NCBI GenBank assembly: GCA_900538365.1
Contig: UPXT01000004.1
Location: 1-64,000, forward strand
Direction of reading: 5' to 3'
Length of the DNA: 64,000 nt
From: an uncultured Acidaminococcus sp.
GTDB taxonomy: Bacteria > Bacillota > Negativicutes > Acidaminococcales > Acidaminococcaceae
Shown here piece after piece: positions 8,268 to 15,916 of this stretch (position 1 is its first letter; every line of letters begins with the position of its first letter). The notes under the pieces were generated by a model that saw only the letters and a program-made list of their open reading frames with translations, had not been told where the DNA came from and made no database searches. Position numbers and translations under genes: made by a program.

Positions 8268-9590
8268 ATGGAAGAAGACAGTCTGTTTAAGACCCCTGCC
8301 CATGAACCCTTGGCGGAACGGCTTCGCCCCCAATCGCTGGATGAGTTCCAGGGGCAGCAGCATCTATTGGGTAAAGGCAAGGTCCTGCGCAACCTGATTG
8401 AAAGGGACCAGATTTCTTCCATGATTTTCTGGGGCCCGCCCGGTGTGGGGAAGACAACCCTCGCAAAGATCATCGCCCATACGACAAAAGCCAGTTTCAT
8501 CACCTTCTCGGCCGTGACCAGCGGTATCAAGGAAATCCGCACGGTCATGCAGCGGGCAGATGAACAGACGCGGTTTGGACAGCGGACCATCGTCTTTATC
8601 GACGAAATCCACCGTTTCAACAGGGCCCAGCAGGATGCCTTCCTGCCCTTTGTAGAAAAAGGAAGCATCATCCTCATCGGGGCGACAACAGAAAACCCGT
8701 CCTTTGAAGTCAATGGCGCCCTCCTGTCCCGCTGCAAGGTTTTTGTTCTCAAGGAACTTACGACAGAAGACATCATGGCCCTTTTGAAACGGGCCCTGAA
8801 CGATCCCCGGGGCTTGGGAGACCAGCATGTCCATATGGATGATGACAAGCTCCGCATCGTTGCGGAATTTGCCAGCGGGGATGCCCGCAGTGCCCTGTCC
8901 ACGCTGGAAATGGTCGTCCTTAATGGGGACGTGAGGGAAGATGGGATCTATGTGACGGAAGAGACACTGAAAGAGTGTACGAGCCAAAAGTCCTTCCTCT
9001 ATGACAAATCCGGAGAGGAACACTATAACCTCATTTCCGCCCTTCACAAATCCATGCGCAACTCCGATCCCGATGCCGCGGTTTACTGGCTTGCCCGCAT
9101 GCTGGAAGCAGGGGAGGATCCATTATACATTGCCCGCCGCGTCGTTCGCTTTGCCAGTGAGGATGTAGGAATTGCGGATTCCCGGGCCCTTGAAGTTGCT
9201 GTGGCTGCCTATGAGGCCTGTCATTTCATAGGTATGCCTGAGTGTTCCGTCAACTTGACCCATGCGGTCATCTATATGGCCATGTCCCCTAAGTCCAACG
9301 CCATGGAGCTTGCCTATATGGAAGCAAGGGAAGACGCACTGCATCAGCTGCGGGAACCAGTCCCCCTTGTCATACGCAATGCTCCGACCGCCCTCATGAA
9401 GGAAGCAGGATATGGCAAGGGCTATATCTACGCCCATGATACAAAGGAAAAGATGGCGGCTATGGACTGCCTGCCCGATTCCCTTAAGGGACGGCGCTAT
9501 TACCGACCTACGGAAGAAGGCTTTGAAGTGCGCTATAAGGAGCGCCTTCAAAAAATCCTTCAATGGAAGGCGGCCCAACGATCCAAATAA
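8268..9590 (+). CDS. rarA: Replication-associated recombination protein A (RarA/MgsA AAA+ ATPase)
   Basis: A cytoplasmic AAA+ ATPase of 440 residues related to clamp-loader subunits, acting at stalled replication forks. Walker A GPPGVGKTT is near residue 56, Walker B FIDEIHRFN near 110, sensor GATTENPSFE near 138, and the MgsA-type C-terminal region follows (MSPKSNAMELAY, YKYAH-like GYIYAHD). ATG 8268 is preferred to ATG 8262 because AAGGAGG ends at 8260, leaving a normal 7-nt spacer. acpS follows after 20 nt, forming an operon with it and nnr. Confidence 0.93.
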   Translation: MEEDSLFKTPAHEPLAERLRPQSLDEFQGQQHLLGKGKVLRNLIERDQISSMIFWGPPGVGKTTLAKIIAHTTKASFITFSAVTSGIKEIRTVMQRADEQTRFGQRTIVFIDEIHRFNRAQQDAFLPFVEKGSIILIGATTENPSFEVNGALLSRCKVFVLKELTTEDIMALLKRALNDPRGLGDQHVHMDDDKLRIVAEFASGDARSALSTLEMVVLNGDVREDGIYVTEETLKECTSQKSFLYDKSGEEHYNLISALHKSMRNSDPDAAVYWLARMLEAGEDPLYIARRVVRFASEDVGIADSRALEVAVAAYEACHFIGMPECSVNLTHAVIYMAMSPKSNAMELAYMEAREDALHQLREPVPLVIRNAPTALMKEAGYGKGYIYAHDTKEKMAAMDCLPDSLKGRRYYRPTEEGFEVRYKERLQKILQWKAAQRSK

Positions 9591-9610
9591 CTGTCTGCAA
9601 AAGGAGTCCC

Positions 9611-9985
9611 ATGATGATCATTGGTATTGGGGTTGACCTTGTTGAGGTCAGCCGGATAGAAAAAGCCCTCCAGCAGGAAGGCTTCAAGGAAAAAATCTTT
9701 ACGGACGAGGAAATTGCCTTCTGCGAAAGCAAGAAAAGCCATGCAGCAGAGTCTTTTGCCGGACGCTATGCCGTGAAAGAAGCTGTGGGCAAGGCCCTTG
9801 GAACGGGCATCCTGCCCGGCCAGTTTGAAAAAATCGAGACCCTGCCTGATGCCACGGGAGTACCCCAGGTCCATCTCTTGGGGCCGGTCCTCATTGCGGC
9901 CATGAACCGCCGCGTCAATAAAGTCCACGTTTCCATCAGTCATACGAAGGATCTGGCCATCGCGCAAGTGGTATTGGAGGGATAA
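9611..9985 (+). CDS. acpS: Holo-[acyl-carrier-protein] synthase
   Basis: A small 4'-phosphopantetheinyl transferase of about 124 residues that activates acyl carrier protein for fatty acid synthesis. The N-terminal IGIGVDLVEV with the metal-binding aspartate and the FAGRYAVKEAVGKALGTG helix with the catalytic glutamate are diagnostic. AAGGAG at 9601-9606 supports ATG 9611 or 9614. The next gene begins two bases after its stop; the acpS-nnr order is common in Firmicutes. Confidence 0.95.
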   Translation: MMIIGIGVDLVEVSRIEKALQQEGFKEKIFTDEEIAFCESKKSHAAESFAGRYAVKEAVGKALGTGILPGQFEKIETLPDATGVPQVHLLGPVLIAAMNRRVNKVHVSISHTKDLAIAQVVLEG

Positions 9986-9987
9986 AG

Positions 9988-11505
9988 GTGAAACTCATCG
10001 GGAAAAAGGCCATGAAAGGCGTAGATGCCCGTCTGATTGAAGAAATGGGATTTCCTGAGACGGTGCTCATTGAAAATGCCGGCCACGCCGTGGCAGAAGA
10101 AGCCCGTGCCTTTTTGGGCGGCGCTGCTGGAAAACGGATTGTCCTTTTGTGCGGAAAGGGAAATAATGGCGGTGACGGGCTTGCGGCCCTACGCTTTTTG
10201 TCACGCTGGGGCGCTTCCTGCTCCCTCATCCTTACAGCCGGTCCGGAAGAGATGGGAAAGGCTGCCCAGGCGGAACTTGTTATGACAGAAGGCTTTGATT
10301 TTCCCCGTTTTGCCTGGAAAAAAGAGCCCCAAAAGGCCCTTGCAGCGGCTCGACAGGCAGATCTTCTTTTGGATGGCCTTGTAGGAACGAGCTTTCATGG
10401 CAGTCTCCGGGAGCCTATCCTTTCCTTTGTGCGCGCCCTTAAGGAACTATCTGTCCCTATCCTTGCCATCGACCTGCCAAGCGGTGTTGACGCTGATACG
10501 GGGAAAGCCGATCTAGCCCTCAAGGCGGACGTTACAGTGACCATGGTGGCACCTAAGCCCGGTCTTTACCTTTATCCCGGTGCCCTTTATGCTGGCACGG
10601 TCAAGGTGCATTCCATCGGCACACCCAAACAGGTGGAAGCTGAGGCGGAAAGCTCCATGACCTTGCTTGATGACGCCTGTATCGCGCCCCTGCTGCCTCA
10701 TCGCCCCAAAAACGCCCACAAGGGAACCAATGGACGCATTGCCCTTGTAGCAGGCTCCCGCAGTTATATTGGGGCGGCGGAGCTGACAAGCAAAGCCGCC
10801 GTTCGTGCTGGCGGGGGACTCGTGACCGTTTATACGGAAGAAGCAGCCTGGGAACCTCTTGCCATCAAAAGTACGGAAGTCATGGTCAAGACCTTTGATT
10901 TCCTTGATGTGGAAGCTTCCGTAAAGGAACTTTCCCACTGTGATGTTGTTGCCCTTGGACCCGGCCTTGGCAAGGCACCGGAAACGGTACGCTTTGTCAG
11001 GAGCCTTGTCCAGCAGCTTTCTATGCCCCTTGTCATCGACGCGGATGGGCTCAACGCCCTAGCCGGTGAAGATGCGCTGCTCTTTCGTCTTCCTGAAAAA
11101 ATCCTGACACCCCATCCCGGTGAGATGGCGCGTCTTTTGGGCATCCCTACGGCCGATGTCCTCGATGACCCGATTCAGTGTGTCCGCCTGGGGGCCAAAA
11201 GATGGAATGCCATTGTTGTCCTTAAATGCGCACCGACCCTCATTGCTCTGCCAAGCGGTGAACTCTTTGTGAATTCTACAGGCAATGAAGGCATGGCAAC
11301 TGGCGGCTCCGGTGATGTCCTGACGGGAACTGTGGCTGGCCTTTTGGGACAGGTCCATTCGGCATCTGCCGCGGCCCTGTCCGGTGTTTATGTCCATGGT
11401 CTTGCCGGCGACCTTGCCAAAGGGGAGGGAACAGTCGGCATGAAGGCGGGAGACCTTCTGGATAAGCTCCCATCAGCCATCCAGCACGTGCTGCGTCATG
11501 GATGA
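9988..11505 (+). CDS. nnr: Bifunctional NAD(P)HX epimerase / ADP-dependent NAD(P)HX dehydratase
   Basis: A metabolite-repair enzyme of 505 residues. Residues 1-215 are a YjeF_N epimerase domain (GKGNNGGDG near 52; AIDLPSGVDADTG near 160); residues 225-500 are a YjeF_C ribokinase-like dehydratase (TPHPGEMARLLG near 372; ATGGSGDVLTG near 434). Together they restore hydrated NADH/NADPH. GTG 9988 is the start, with GGAGG at 9976-9980. It closes the rarA operon; a new promoter lies downstream. Confidence 0.95.
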   Translation: MKLIGKKAMKGVDARLIEEMGFPETVLIENAGHAVAEEARAFLGGAAGKRIVLLCGKGNNGGDGLAALRFLSRWGASCSLILTAGPEEMGKAAQAELVMTEGFDFPRFAWKKEPQKALAAARQADLLLDGLVGTSFHGSLREPILSFVRALKELSVPILAIDLPSGVDADTGKADLALKADVTVTMVAPKPGLYLYPGALYAGTVKVHSIGTPKQVEAEAESSMTLLDDACIAPLLPHRPKNAHKGTNGRIALVAGSRSYIGAAELTSKAAVRAGGGLVTVYTEEAAWEPLAIKSTEVMVKTFDFLDVEASVKELSHCDVVALGPGLGKAPETVRFVRSLVQQLSMPLVIDADGLNALAGEDALLFRLPEKILTPHPGEMARLLGIPTADVLDDPIQCVRLGAKRWNAIVVLKCAPTLIALPSGELFVNSTGNEGMATGGSGDVLTGTVAGLLGQVHSASAAALSGVYVHGLAGDLAKGEGTVGMKAGDLLDKLPSAIQHVLRHG

Positions 11506-11542
11506 AGTTTTTTTCAAAATGACGCAGCCCGCTTTCCCTGGT

Positions 11543-11571
11543 TTGCAAGGGAAGGCATATCGTGGTAAAAT
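11543..11571 (+). promoter_or_regulatory. Promoter of the amidase-GerMN operon
   Basis: TTGCAA at 11543-11548 and TAAAAT at 11566-11571 are 17 nt apart, and a TGG just before the -10 provides an extended element. It lies downstream of an in-frame GTG at 11562, which argues against that codon as the start of the amidase. Confidence 0.65.
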
Positions 11572-11597
11572 CGACGGGTATAAAGGGAGGTCCCATC

Positions 11598-12692
11598 GTG
11601 TTAAAAAAAATCCTGCTCATGAGCTGCGCCCTTCTGGCCCTTGTTGGGGCCACGGTGGTGCACGCAGCCCCAAGAATTACAAAAGTTGCCTATGGTGTCA
11701 GTCCTGACCGCCAGCTCCGCGTGGTCCTCGAAACAACGACGCCTGCTCGCATGCGTTCCGAATTCATCGAAAAGGAACTGCAGGTTACGGTCGGCGCACG
11801 GCTCAATTCAAGCGTGCCCCGTTCCTATGTTCCGAAGAATGCGCCCTATGTCAGTAAAGTCGTCCTTGAACCCAAGGGGTCGGAGACCTTGGTGCGGATC
11901 CATATGAAACGGAAACTGGACAAAGGGGATTACAGGACCTTCAACCTAAAGCGCGATTCCGTCTACAAGCGGCCGACCCGCTCAGTAATCGACGTCATTG
12001 CCGGCCCAAGCCGCAAGACCTTTGGCACACAGAAGAAATCCTCATCCTTGGAAAAGAAACCCTGGCGCCCAAGTACGCAGGGATCTGGTTATTCTGTTGT
12101 AGGCGGGATTGAAGGCAAACGCATTACCTTGGATCCTGGACATGGCGGTACGGATCCGGGGACCCACGGTCTTGTGACGGGTGCCTACGAAAAGGATATC
12201 ACCCTTCCCATTTCAAAGATGGTGAAAGCGTACCTGGAAGACAAAGGTGCCATCGTCTATATGACGCGTACGACTGACGTCGATGTCTATGGACCTGATG
12301 CAACGGATGTACAGGAACTGCAGGCTCGTGTCGATGTGGCAGAGGAAAACAAATCCGACCTGTTCATTTCCCTCCATATCAACGCCAGTGTCAATACCAG
12401 TGTCGGCGGCTATTCCACCTACTATCATCCAAAGACAAAATATGATATCCAGGTTGCCCAATGCATCCAAGATGAACTGTTAAAGACGGGGGACCTCGAA
12501 GACCTCGGTGTGCGCTATGCCAATTTCTACGTCAACAAGCGCAGCACCATGCCAGGGGCCCTGGTTGAAATGCTCTTTTTGACCAACAAACGGGAAGAAA
12601 AGCTGCTCAATAACAGCTGGTTCCAAAAAAAGATTGCCAAGGCCATTGCCGATGGAATCGAAGATTTCTATAATCAGCATCGGGGAGGTTGA
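11598..12692 (+). CDS. N-acetylmuramoyl-L-alanine amidase (AMIN + Amidase_3)
   Basis: An exported peptidoglycan amidase of 364 residues that cleaves the glycan-peptide bond. A signal peptide (LKKILLMSC to VVHA-A) is followed by an AMIN targeting domain at about 26-120, a basic linker, and an Amidase_3 catalytic domain at about 165-360. Zinc and catalytic residues are seen in DPGHGGTDPG near 180, YEKDI near 197, SLHINAS near 259 and VEMLF near 323. GTG 11598 is chosen because GGGAGG at 11585-11590 lies 7 nt before it and the promoter overlaps the upstream alternative. The GerMN lipoprotein gene follows directly. Confidence 0.93.
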   Translation: MLKKILLMSCALLALVGATVVHAAPRITKVAYGVSPDRQLRVVLETTTPARMRSEFIEKELQVTVGARLNSSVPRSYVPKNAPYVSKVVLEPKGSETLVRIHMKRKLDKGDYRTFNLKRDSVYKRPTRSVIDVIAGPSRKTFGTQKKSSSLEKKPWRPSTQGSGYSVVGGIEGKRITLDPGHGGTDPGTHGLVTGAYEKDITLPISKMVKAYLEDKGAIVYMTRTTDVDVYGPDATDVQELQARVDVAEENKSDLFISLHINASVNTSVGGYSTYYHPKTKYDIQVAQCIQDELLKTGDLEDLGVRYANFYVNKRSTMPGALVEMLFLTNKREEKLLNNSWFQKKIAKAIADGIEDFYNQHRGG

Positions 12693-12697
12693 AGAAG

Positions 12698-13243
12698 ATG
12701 AAACATCGCATTGCTGCACTGACCGTTGCTCTTTCCCTCGTTCTTGCGACCAGCCTGTTGAGCGGCTGTGAAGGACCGGGAACCCAACCCTCCGCGTCTC
12801 AAAATACGGCCGTTACGCAGGAACAGAAGACCCCGACGGTCAAGCGGGTCATCTACCGCGCCGATGGCAAGGGTACGGAAAAGCTCAAGGCTGTCGAAAT
12901 TGAAATCGGGGCCCATGAGACAAATCCCTATCTTGCCGTCCTGAACCGGCTTGTCGAAAAGGCCCCCAAGGAAGAAACCACGTTTCCAAAGGGTCTGAGC
13001 GTCAAGGACGTTACCGTTAAAGACGGGATTGCTTCCGTCGATTTCAATGATGTCTTCCTGTCAAGGCGGCATAATGATTATGACAATACCATGATGGTCT
13101 ATGCTGTTGTCAATACCTTGACAGAATTCAAGGACGTAAAGAAAGTTAAATTCCTCGTGGACGGCAAACCGGTCGAGGTCCTCGGTCAGATGGACCTTTC
13201 CGATCCCCTGCCGCGGGAAGAATCTTTCCTTGTGAAAAAATAA
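12698..13243 (+). CDS. GerMN-domain lipoprotein
   Basis: A 181-residue lipoprotein; the lipobox LLSGC gives a lipidated C24. After a low-complexity linker, residues 50-170 form a GerMN domain (VKDGIASVDFNDVF, MMVYAVVNTLTEF, VKFLVDGKPVE). GerMN domains occur in spore germination proteins but also, as here next to an AMIN-amidase, in non-sporulating cell-wall remodelling operons. ATG 12698 is taken rather than the overlapping TTG 12689 because GGGGAGG at 12682-12688 then has a 9-nt spacer. A strong terminator follows. Confidence 0.85.
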   Translation: MKHRIAALTVALSLVLATSLLSGCEGPGTQPSASQNTAVTQEQKTPTVKRVIYRADGKGTEKLKAVEIEIGAHETNPYLAVLNRLVEKAPKEETTFPKGLSVKDVTVKDGIASVDFNDVFLSRRHNDYDNTMMVYAVVNTLTEFKDVKKVKFLVDGKPVEVLGQMDLSDPLPREESFLVKK

Positions 13244-13256
13244 AGAAGTGAAAAAG

Positions 13257-13292
13257 GGAACAAGAGGGCTTTGCCCTGTTGTTCCTTTTTGT
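13257..13292 (+). terminator. Intrinsic terminator after the GerMN gene
   Basis: A 13-bp stem with one mismatch (13257-13269 with 13273-13285), three-T loop, followed by TTTTTGTTTTTT. Confidence 0.9.
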
Positions 13293-13379
13293 TTTTTCGT
13301 CTTCTTTCAAGAGGGCTGGTGGACCCGTACGGCGGGCCCCGCTTCTTCATGGACCTGCTGCTTGGGTCGTAAAATCAGT

Positions 13380-13409
13380 TTGCATGAAGATCTCCCTTTA
13401 TTATATAAT
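13380..13409 (+). promoter_or_regulatory. Promoter of putP
   Basis: TTGCAT at 13380-13385 and TATAAT at 13404-13409 are 18 nt apart. The transcript would start near 13416, which fixes the putP start at GTG 13441 and excludes the longer upstream reading. Confidence 0.75.
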
Positions 13410-13440
13410 GGTGAACATAATCTCGGAAGGAAGTGGCGCT

Positions 13441-14931
13441 GTGCAGATCAACTGGTACGTCTTGATTGCCCTGGTCCTTTATTTTGCCATCCTCGTGACC
13501 ATTGGGCTTGTAACATTTAAAAAAGATGAGGATATGGAAGGCTATGCCTTAGGCGGACGGGCCCTGGGTCCTTGGGTGACCTCCATGAGTGCGGAAGCCT
13601 CGGATATGAGCGGCTGGATGCTCATGGGACTGCCTGGCTATGCCTATATGGCAGGAATTTCTGCTTTTTGGATAGCCCTTGGCCTCATCTTGGGAACCTG
13701 GGCCAATTGGGCCGTAACAGCAAAGCGGCTGCGTGTCTTTACCCAGGTCATGAATAACTCCATTACACTTCCGGAGTATTTTGACAATCGTTTCAAAGAT
13801 ACCAAAAAGAGTCTGCGTATTGCGTCGGCTTTCTTCATTTTCATTTTCTTTTTGATCTATACTTCATCAAGCTTTGTTGCCGGCGGCAAACTCTTTAACA
13901 CAGCCTTTGGTATGGATTACCACACGGCGCTGTTTTTGACGGCCGGCATCGTGGTCTTTTACACTTTGATGGGCGGGTTTGCCGCCGTCTGCTGGACGGA
14001 CCTGTTCCAAGGCTTTCTCATGTTCTTTTCCATCCTTATCGTGCCCGTAACGGCCATGTATTATATTGGCGGCGTGGGACCTACCGTAACCCGCCTCAAC
14101 GCCATCAGTTCCAACTACTTCAGTATGATTGAAGGGGCCGATGGCAGCACGCTCAGCTTGACTGCCGTCATTTCCCTTGTAGGCTGGGGCCTGGGCTACT
14201 TTGGGCAGCCTCATATCCTGGTCCGTTTCATGGCCATTCGTTCTTCCAGGAGCATCAAACAGGCCACCCACATTGCCGTGACCTGGGTCATCGTTTCCCT
14301 TGCCATGGCCGTCCTCGTAGGTCTTACCGGCCGCGTTGAACTGGGCGACAGCCTCAAGGGCAGTGCGGCTGAAACGGTTTTCATGCACATGAGCGGCCGT
14401 TATTTCCATCCTTTTATTGCAGGAATCATCACTTCGGGCATCCTGGGTGCCATCATGAGTACGTCGGACAGCCAGCTCCTTGTCGCCGCCTCAAGCTTTA
14501 CGACGGATTTCTATAAGGTCCTCATCCATAAAAAAGCTACGGCGAAGGAACTTGTCATGGTGAGCCGCATCATGATCGTTGTCGTCTCCATCCTGTCCCT
14601 GATTCTTGCCATGGATCCAAACAGCATGATCCTCACCATTGTATCCTATGCCTGGGCCGGCTTTGGTTCGGCCTTTGGCCCGCTGGTCATCCTCTCTCTT
14701 TACTGGCGCCGAATGACAACAAAGGGCGCCCTTGCAGGGATCGTTGTCGGCGGTTCGACCGTCCTTATCTGGAAAAACTTCTTTGCTTCCACGGGCCTTT
14801 ATGAAATCATCCCCGGTTTCTTCCTTTCCCTTGCTGCCATTGTTGTGGTGAGCCTGCTTGATAAGGAACCGCCCAAGGAAATGACCGATCATTACGATGA
14901 AGCGGTCAGGACCCTTCAAAACGAAGCCTGA
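13441..14931 (+). CDS. putP: Sodium/proline symporter (SSS family)
   Basis: A sodium:solute symporter of 496 residues with about 13 membrane helices, the normal PutP length when started at GTG 13441 (GGAAGGAAG upstream). Family features include GYALGGRALGPWVTSMSAEASDMSGWM in TM2 (read as the Na+/proline site region), GYFGQPHILVRFMAI in the middle and the AIMSTSDSQLLVAAS stretch with conserved serine/threonine residues near 350. It would import proline with Na+ across the inner membrane. It is monocistronic, between its own promoter and terminator. Confidence 0.92.
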   Translation: MQINWYVLIALVLYFAILVTIGLVTFKKDEDMEGYALGGRALGPWVTSMSAEASDMSGWMLMGLPGYAYMAGISAFWIALGLILGTWANWAVTAKRLRVFTQVMNNSITLPEYFDNRFKDTKKSLRIASAFFIFIFFLIYTSSSFVAGGKLFNTAFGMDYHTALFLTAGIVVFYTLMGGFAAVCWTDLFQGFLMFFSILIVPVTAMYYIGGVGPTVTRLNAISSNYFSMIEGADGSTLSLTAVISLVGWGLGYFGQPHILVRFMAIRSSRSIKQATHIAVTWVIVSLAMAVLVGLTGRVELGDSLKGSAAETVFMHMSGRYFHPFIAGIITSGILGAIMSTSDSQLLVAASSFTTDFYKVLIHKKATAKELVMVSRIMIVVVSILSLILAMDPNSMILTIVSYAWAGFGSAFGPLVILSLYWRRMTTKGALAGIVVGGSTVLIWKNFFASTGLYEIIPGFFLSLAAIVVVSLLDKEPPKEMTDHYDEAVRTLQNEA

Positions 14932-14937
14932 TTCAAC

Positions 14938-14984
14938 AGACTGTGAAAAAATGAACCCATCATTTCTTCACAGTCTTTTTCTTT
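14938..14984 (+). terminator. Intrinsic terminator after putP
   Basis: AGACTGTGAA at 14938-14947 pairs with TTCACAGTCT at 14967-14976, with a possible inner ATGA/TCAT helix, then TTTTTCTTT. Confidence 0.88.
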
Positions 14985-15198
14985 ATGCGTTTGATCATCC
15001 ATGGACAAGAAACGGGGCCATGACAATCCGGCTGCTTCATGGCAGAAAACCCTCTCAGACACAACTCCTTAGATTGGTCTAGGGCTTTTATCCTTATCGA
15101 GTCATAACCTGAATGTTGTCATTTTTTTCAGTAACAGGAGCACTTTTTCATCAAATTTGCCCGTTTTCTGAGCTGACCAAAAAAACGAGACCGGCCCC
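14985..15198. other. Non-coding spacer between putP and the structured RNA region
   Basis: About 210 bases with no supportable gene. AT-rich patches (for example 15118-15165) alternate with GC-rich ones. Short possible ORFs lack ribosome sites. A small inverted repeat (ACGAGA near 15185 with TCTCG near 15203) overlaps the -35 region of the next promoter. Confidence 0.5.
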
Positions 15199-15227
15199 TT
15201 GTTTCTCGGCCCTATTTATATTATAAT
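15199..15227 (+). promoter_or_regulatory. Strong promoter of the structured RNA / DUF1934-argS transcript
   Basis: TTGTTT at 15199-15204 and a perfect TATAAT at 15222-15227 with a 17-nt spacer. The start site is expected near 15234, about 240 nt before the first coding sequence. Confidence 0.75.
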
Positions 15228-15233
15228 GTCATA

Positions 15234-15455
15234 TATTTGTGATTTTTGGGTTGGCTAGGACCAAGAGGACGGAAGCTTGTCCGTTCCCGTGTGGAAAGTC
15301 CGCCCGCAACAAGCTGGAACAGGGTACCCTCGCAGTCAGGAATCCCTTCCCACCTGTGGGAACACGCAGTCATATATGGATTTTTTTGAGGGCTTGCTCT
15401 TGCCAGCGCTGGACCCAGCACCGGCACAAGGGAGCAATCCCTCTACTTTGTTTGT
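15234..15455 (+). ncRNA. Candidate structured non-coding RNA or long 5' leader, unidentified
   Basis: A GC-rich, promoter-driven stretch without a coding frame. Visible helices include GCTTGT (near 15277) with ACAAGC (near 15308), a hairpin TTCCCA-CCTG-TGGGAA at 15347-15362, and a long terminal stem in which 15388-15399 pairs with 15432-15443 over 12 positions with one mismatch, enclosing a further GCTG/CAGC hairpin. The tail after the last stem is T-rich but weak (TACTTTGTTTG). It lacks the RNase P, tmRNA, SRP and T-box signature sequences I know. It may be a small RNA such as a divergent 6S RNA, or a regulatory leader for DUF1934-argS. Confidence 0.5.
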
Positions 15456-15472
15456 AGGAAAGAGGAGGCATC

Positions 15473-15916
15473 ATGGTTCCTGTCAAGGTGATGATTGTCA
15501 GCTGGAACAAAAATGATCCAGAAGGGCCGTCTACGTTCATCGCCTTTGGGAAGATGACAGAAAAGGGCGGCGTGACCTATGTCCGTTATGAAGAAAGCAA
15601 GCTTACGGGCATGGATCAAACGACAACGACCTTGAAATGGTCAGAAGAGGCGCTGACCATCATCCGCCATGGCCGTTTTGAGCACAGACAGCATTATGAA
15701 CGAGGCCGCAATACGCTGTTTCAATATCGGACACCGTATTTTTCACTGCCCATGTGCGTCTTCACCCGTCAGCTGGAAATGAAGCGGGAAGAGGGACGCT
15801 GGGATGTGACCTTGGAATATGATATGGAAATCGATCACCAGCCGAACGGATCCCTTCGGCTATCGATTGTTGTTGAGGAGGAACAAAAGAGTGGACATCA
15901 AGAATGTACTCACTGA
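15473..15916 (+). CDS. DUF1934 (YwiB-like) beta-barrel protein
   Basis: A 147-residue protein of the DUF1934 family, predicted to form a lipocalin-like beta barrel (alternating strands such as VTYVRYEESK, ALTIIRHGRFE, WDVTLEYDMEI). Its molecular function is unknown. It is recognised by sequence pattern and by its place immediately before argS, as ywiB is in Bacillus. AGGAGG at 15463-15468 precedes ATG 15473. It overlaps argS by 26 nt, so translation of the two is probably coupled. Confidence 0.82.
   Translation: MVPVKVMIVSWNKNDPEGPSTFIAFGKMTEKGGVTYVRYEESKLTGMDQTTTTLKWSEEALTIIRHGRFEHRQHYERGRNTLFQYRTPYFSLPMCVFTRQLEMKREEGRWDVTLEYDMEIDHQPNGSLRLSIVVEEEQKSGHQECTH

Noticed and set aside
12698..13243. 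GerMN protein and SpoVB-like flippase as evidence for sporulation
   Set aside because: Both families occur in non-sporulating bacteria, and no sporulation-specific gene is present in the window.
15234..15455. RNase P RNA
   Set aside because: GTGGAAAGTCC superficially resembles the conserved GAGGAAAGTCC, but the region is too short and the other conserved blocks are absent.
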